Shown here: in pieces, positions 4,255-5,470 of the stretch | How the letters are laid out: the number at the start of each line of letters is the position of its first letter | How positions within the stretch are numbered: position 1 is the stretch's first letter | NCBI GenBank assembly: GCA_024277475.1 | Contig: JAJRVC010000267.1 | Span: 1 to 5,470, forward strand | Direction: 5' to 3' | Length of the DNA stretch: 5,470 nt | Source of the DNA: Deltaproteobacteria bacterium | GTDB lineage: Bacteria; Desulfobacterota; Desulfobacteria; Desulfobacterales; JAFDCJ01 | Made by a program: the position numbers and the translations under genes | The notes under the pieces: generated by a model | What the model was told of the DNA's origin: nothing | The model's input: only the letters and a program-made list of their open reading frames with translations | Databases searched by the model: none

Positions 4255-5470
4255 ATGAATATGATAAATGCGGATGTGATTTATGGTATCATTGCGATCG
4301 TCGTTCCATTGGTGGAGCTGCTCGGTATCCTGGCAGCCGTTCATGCCGTGATGAATGCCAGAACATCCCAGGGTGCGATTGCCTGGGCCATTTCGCTTGT
4401 GACCTTCCCCTGGCTGGCCCTGGTGCTATATGCTATTTTCGGCCGCAACAAATTCCATGGGTATGTATCGCTGCGCAGTTCGAAAGATCTGGACATCCAG
4501 CATTTCATCAATAAAATTCAGACTCAGGCTGTTGCTAAGGAACTGATTCGGGAAGGCCTCTCAGAATCGGAGACGGCGCTTACCCGTCTCGCCGACATGC
4601 CCGTGACCCGCTATAACAAGAGCCGGTTGCTTATAGATGGCCCTGAAACGTTCCGCAGCATATTTGAAGGGATCGAATCTGCAGAGCAGTATATTCTGGT
4701 GCAGTTTTTTATCGTTAAAGACAGTGCTGTCGGCCGGGAATTGCATTCAAAACTGATTCAAAAGGCCAGAGAAAACATTAAGGTCTATTTTTTGTATGAT
4801 GAAATCGGCAGCCATAAATTGCCGGAAAGCTATTTGCGTGACCTGCAGATAGCCGGCATTGTTACCTCGGCTTTTCACACCACAAAAGGCAAAACCAACC
4901 GGTTCCAGCTAAATTTTCGCAACCATCGCAAAATTGTTGTGGTAGACGGAAAAATCGCCTATATGGGTGGCCATAACATCGGTGATGAATATCTGGGCAA
5001 GCATCCGAAATTCGGTGCCTGGCGTGATACGCATGTCGAAATAGAAGGTCCGGCTGTGCAGTTTATTCAATTTTGTTTTGTGGAAGACTGGTACTGGGCC
5101 ACTAAAGGAATTCCCGAACTGAACTGGCAACCGTGCAGGGCTGTTGAAGGACGTGAAAATACCCTGTTGATCGCTTCAGGCCCGGCCGATCGTCTGGAAA
5201 CATGCGGCCTGATGTTTGTTCAGGCAATCAATGAAGCCCGAGAACGGGTCTGGATCGCCAGTCCCTATTTTGTTCCCGATCTCCAGATCCTGAGCGCATT
5301 GAAACTGGCAGCGCTGAGAGGTGTGGACGTGAGGATCCTCCTGCCGGAAAAAGCGGATCATCGCACGGTATATCTGGCGTCCTTTTCCTATTACCAGAAT
5401 ACCCTGCCTTTGGGAATTAATATATATCGCTACACAGCCGGGTTTATGCACCAGAAAGTATTTTTAGTTG
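4255..5470 (+). CDS. cls: Cardiolipin synthase, phospholipase D family (3' end beyond window)
   Basis: The frame is open from the ATG at 4255 to the window edge, 405 codons; bacterial Cls proteins are usually about 480, so roughly 75 residues are missing. Two N-terminal membrane helices (about 8-29 and 41-62, ending AIFGRN) anchor it in the inner membrane. The first phospholipase D motif is complete: H224-R-K226-x4-D231, then GGHNIGDEY (238-246). The second starts at H399-Q-K401 and is cut after V405; its aspartate should be the next residue. Bacterial Cls condenses two phosphatidylglycerols, or PG with another phospholipid, into cardiolipin through a phosphohistidine intermediate. GGAGG (4246-4250) lies only four bases before this ATG and ten before a second ATG at 4261, so the true start may be either. 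It follows the operon terminator, so it should be transcribed separately, although no strong promoter is visible at 4152-4254. Confidence 0.93.
   Translation, partial: MNMINADVIYGIIAIVVPLVELLGILAAVHAVMNARTSQGAIAWAISLVTFPWLALVLYAIFGRNKFHGYVSLRSSKDLDIQHFINKIQTQAVAKELIREGLSESETALTRLADMPVTRYNKSRLLIDGPETFRSIFEGIESAEQYILVQFFIVKDSAVGRELHSKLIQKARENIKVYFLYDEIGSHKLPESYLRDLQIAGIVTSAFHTTKGKTNRFQLNFRNHRKIVVVDGKIAYMGGHNIGDEYLGKHPKFGAWRDTHVEIEGPAVQFIQFCFVEDWYWATKGIPELNWQPCRAVEGRENTLLIASGPADRLETCGLMFVQAINEARERVWIASPYFVPDLQILSALKLAALRGVDVRILLPEKADHRTVYLASFSYYQNTLPLGINIYRYTAGFMHQKVFLV

Noticed and set aside
4338..4356. Third copy of the putative IclR operator inside cls (GTTCAT...ATGAAT)
   Set aside because: The spacer is six rather than four bases, one arm differs, and the sequence is explained by codons in a membrane segment.
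4236..4514. 92-codon plus-strand frame starting at GTG 4236
   Set aside because: It overlaps the start of cls in another frame; the cls frame carries the membrane helices and catalytic motifs, while this one gives no recognisable protein.

Overview
The window reads as part of the chromosome of a strict anaerobe, most likely a sulfate-reducing or syntrophic member of the Desulfobacterota. This is inferred from the tungsten-type aldehyde:ferredoxin oxidoreductase (AOR) family gene next to a multi-cluster ferredoxin, from proteobacterial-looking expression signals, and from the overall codon style. No rRNA or other phylogenetic marker is present, so the assignment is an inference.

Layout. Positions 1-191 are non-coding as far as can be seen and carry a perfect 9-bp inverted repeat. 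An IclR-family regulator lies on the minus strand (192-965). A 294-bp AT-rich divergent intergenic region (966-1259) follows. It holds a minus-strand promoter candidate for the regulator, a plus-strand promoter candidate for the next operon, and two copies of one palindrome, GTTCAT-N4-ATGAAC, centred 175 bp apart. These are the best candidates for the regulator's operators. A plus-strand operon runs from 1260 to 4076: an 86-residue zinc-ribbon protein of unknown function, a 646-residue AOR-family tungstopterin enzyme one base downstream, and, after a 116-bp gap with a heptad-like inverted repeat array and a stem-loop, a 165-residue ferredoxin with 16 cysteines (four [4Fe-4S] clusters). A strong intrinsic terminator (4117-4151) closes it. 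A separate unit then begins: a possible 15-codon leader ORF with a good ribosome binding site, in frame with and just upstream of a cardiolipin synthase gene that runs off the right edge, cut within its second HKD motif.

How it works together (inference). The AOR-family enzyme would interconvert an aldehyde and its carboxylic acid, or a related low-potential substrate, at a W-bis-pterin site. Electrons would pass through its own [4Fe-4S] cluster to the four-cluster ferredoxin partner. The zinc-ribbon protein is translated from the strongest ribosome binding site in the window and is probably translationally coupled to the enzyme. It may be a small subunit or a maturation or stability factor. 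The IclR protein probably senses the substrate or a metabolite and controls the operon through the downstream palindrome, while the upstream palindrome lies against its own promoter. The cardiolipin synthase (membrane phospholipid synthesis) looks functionally unrelated. The most interesting points are the paired operators and the uncharacterised zinc-ribbon protein in an AOR-ferredoxin operon.
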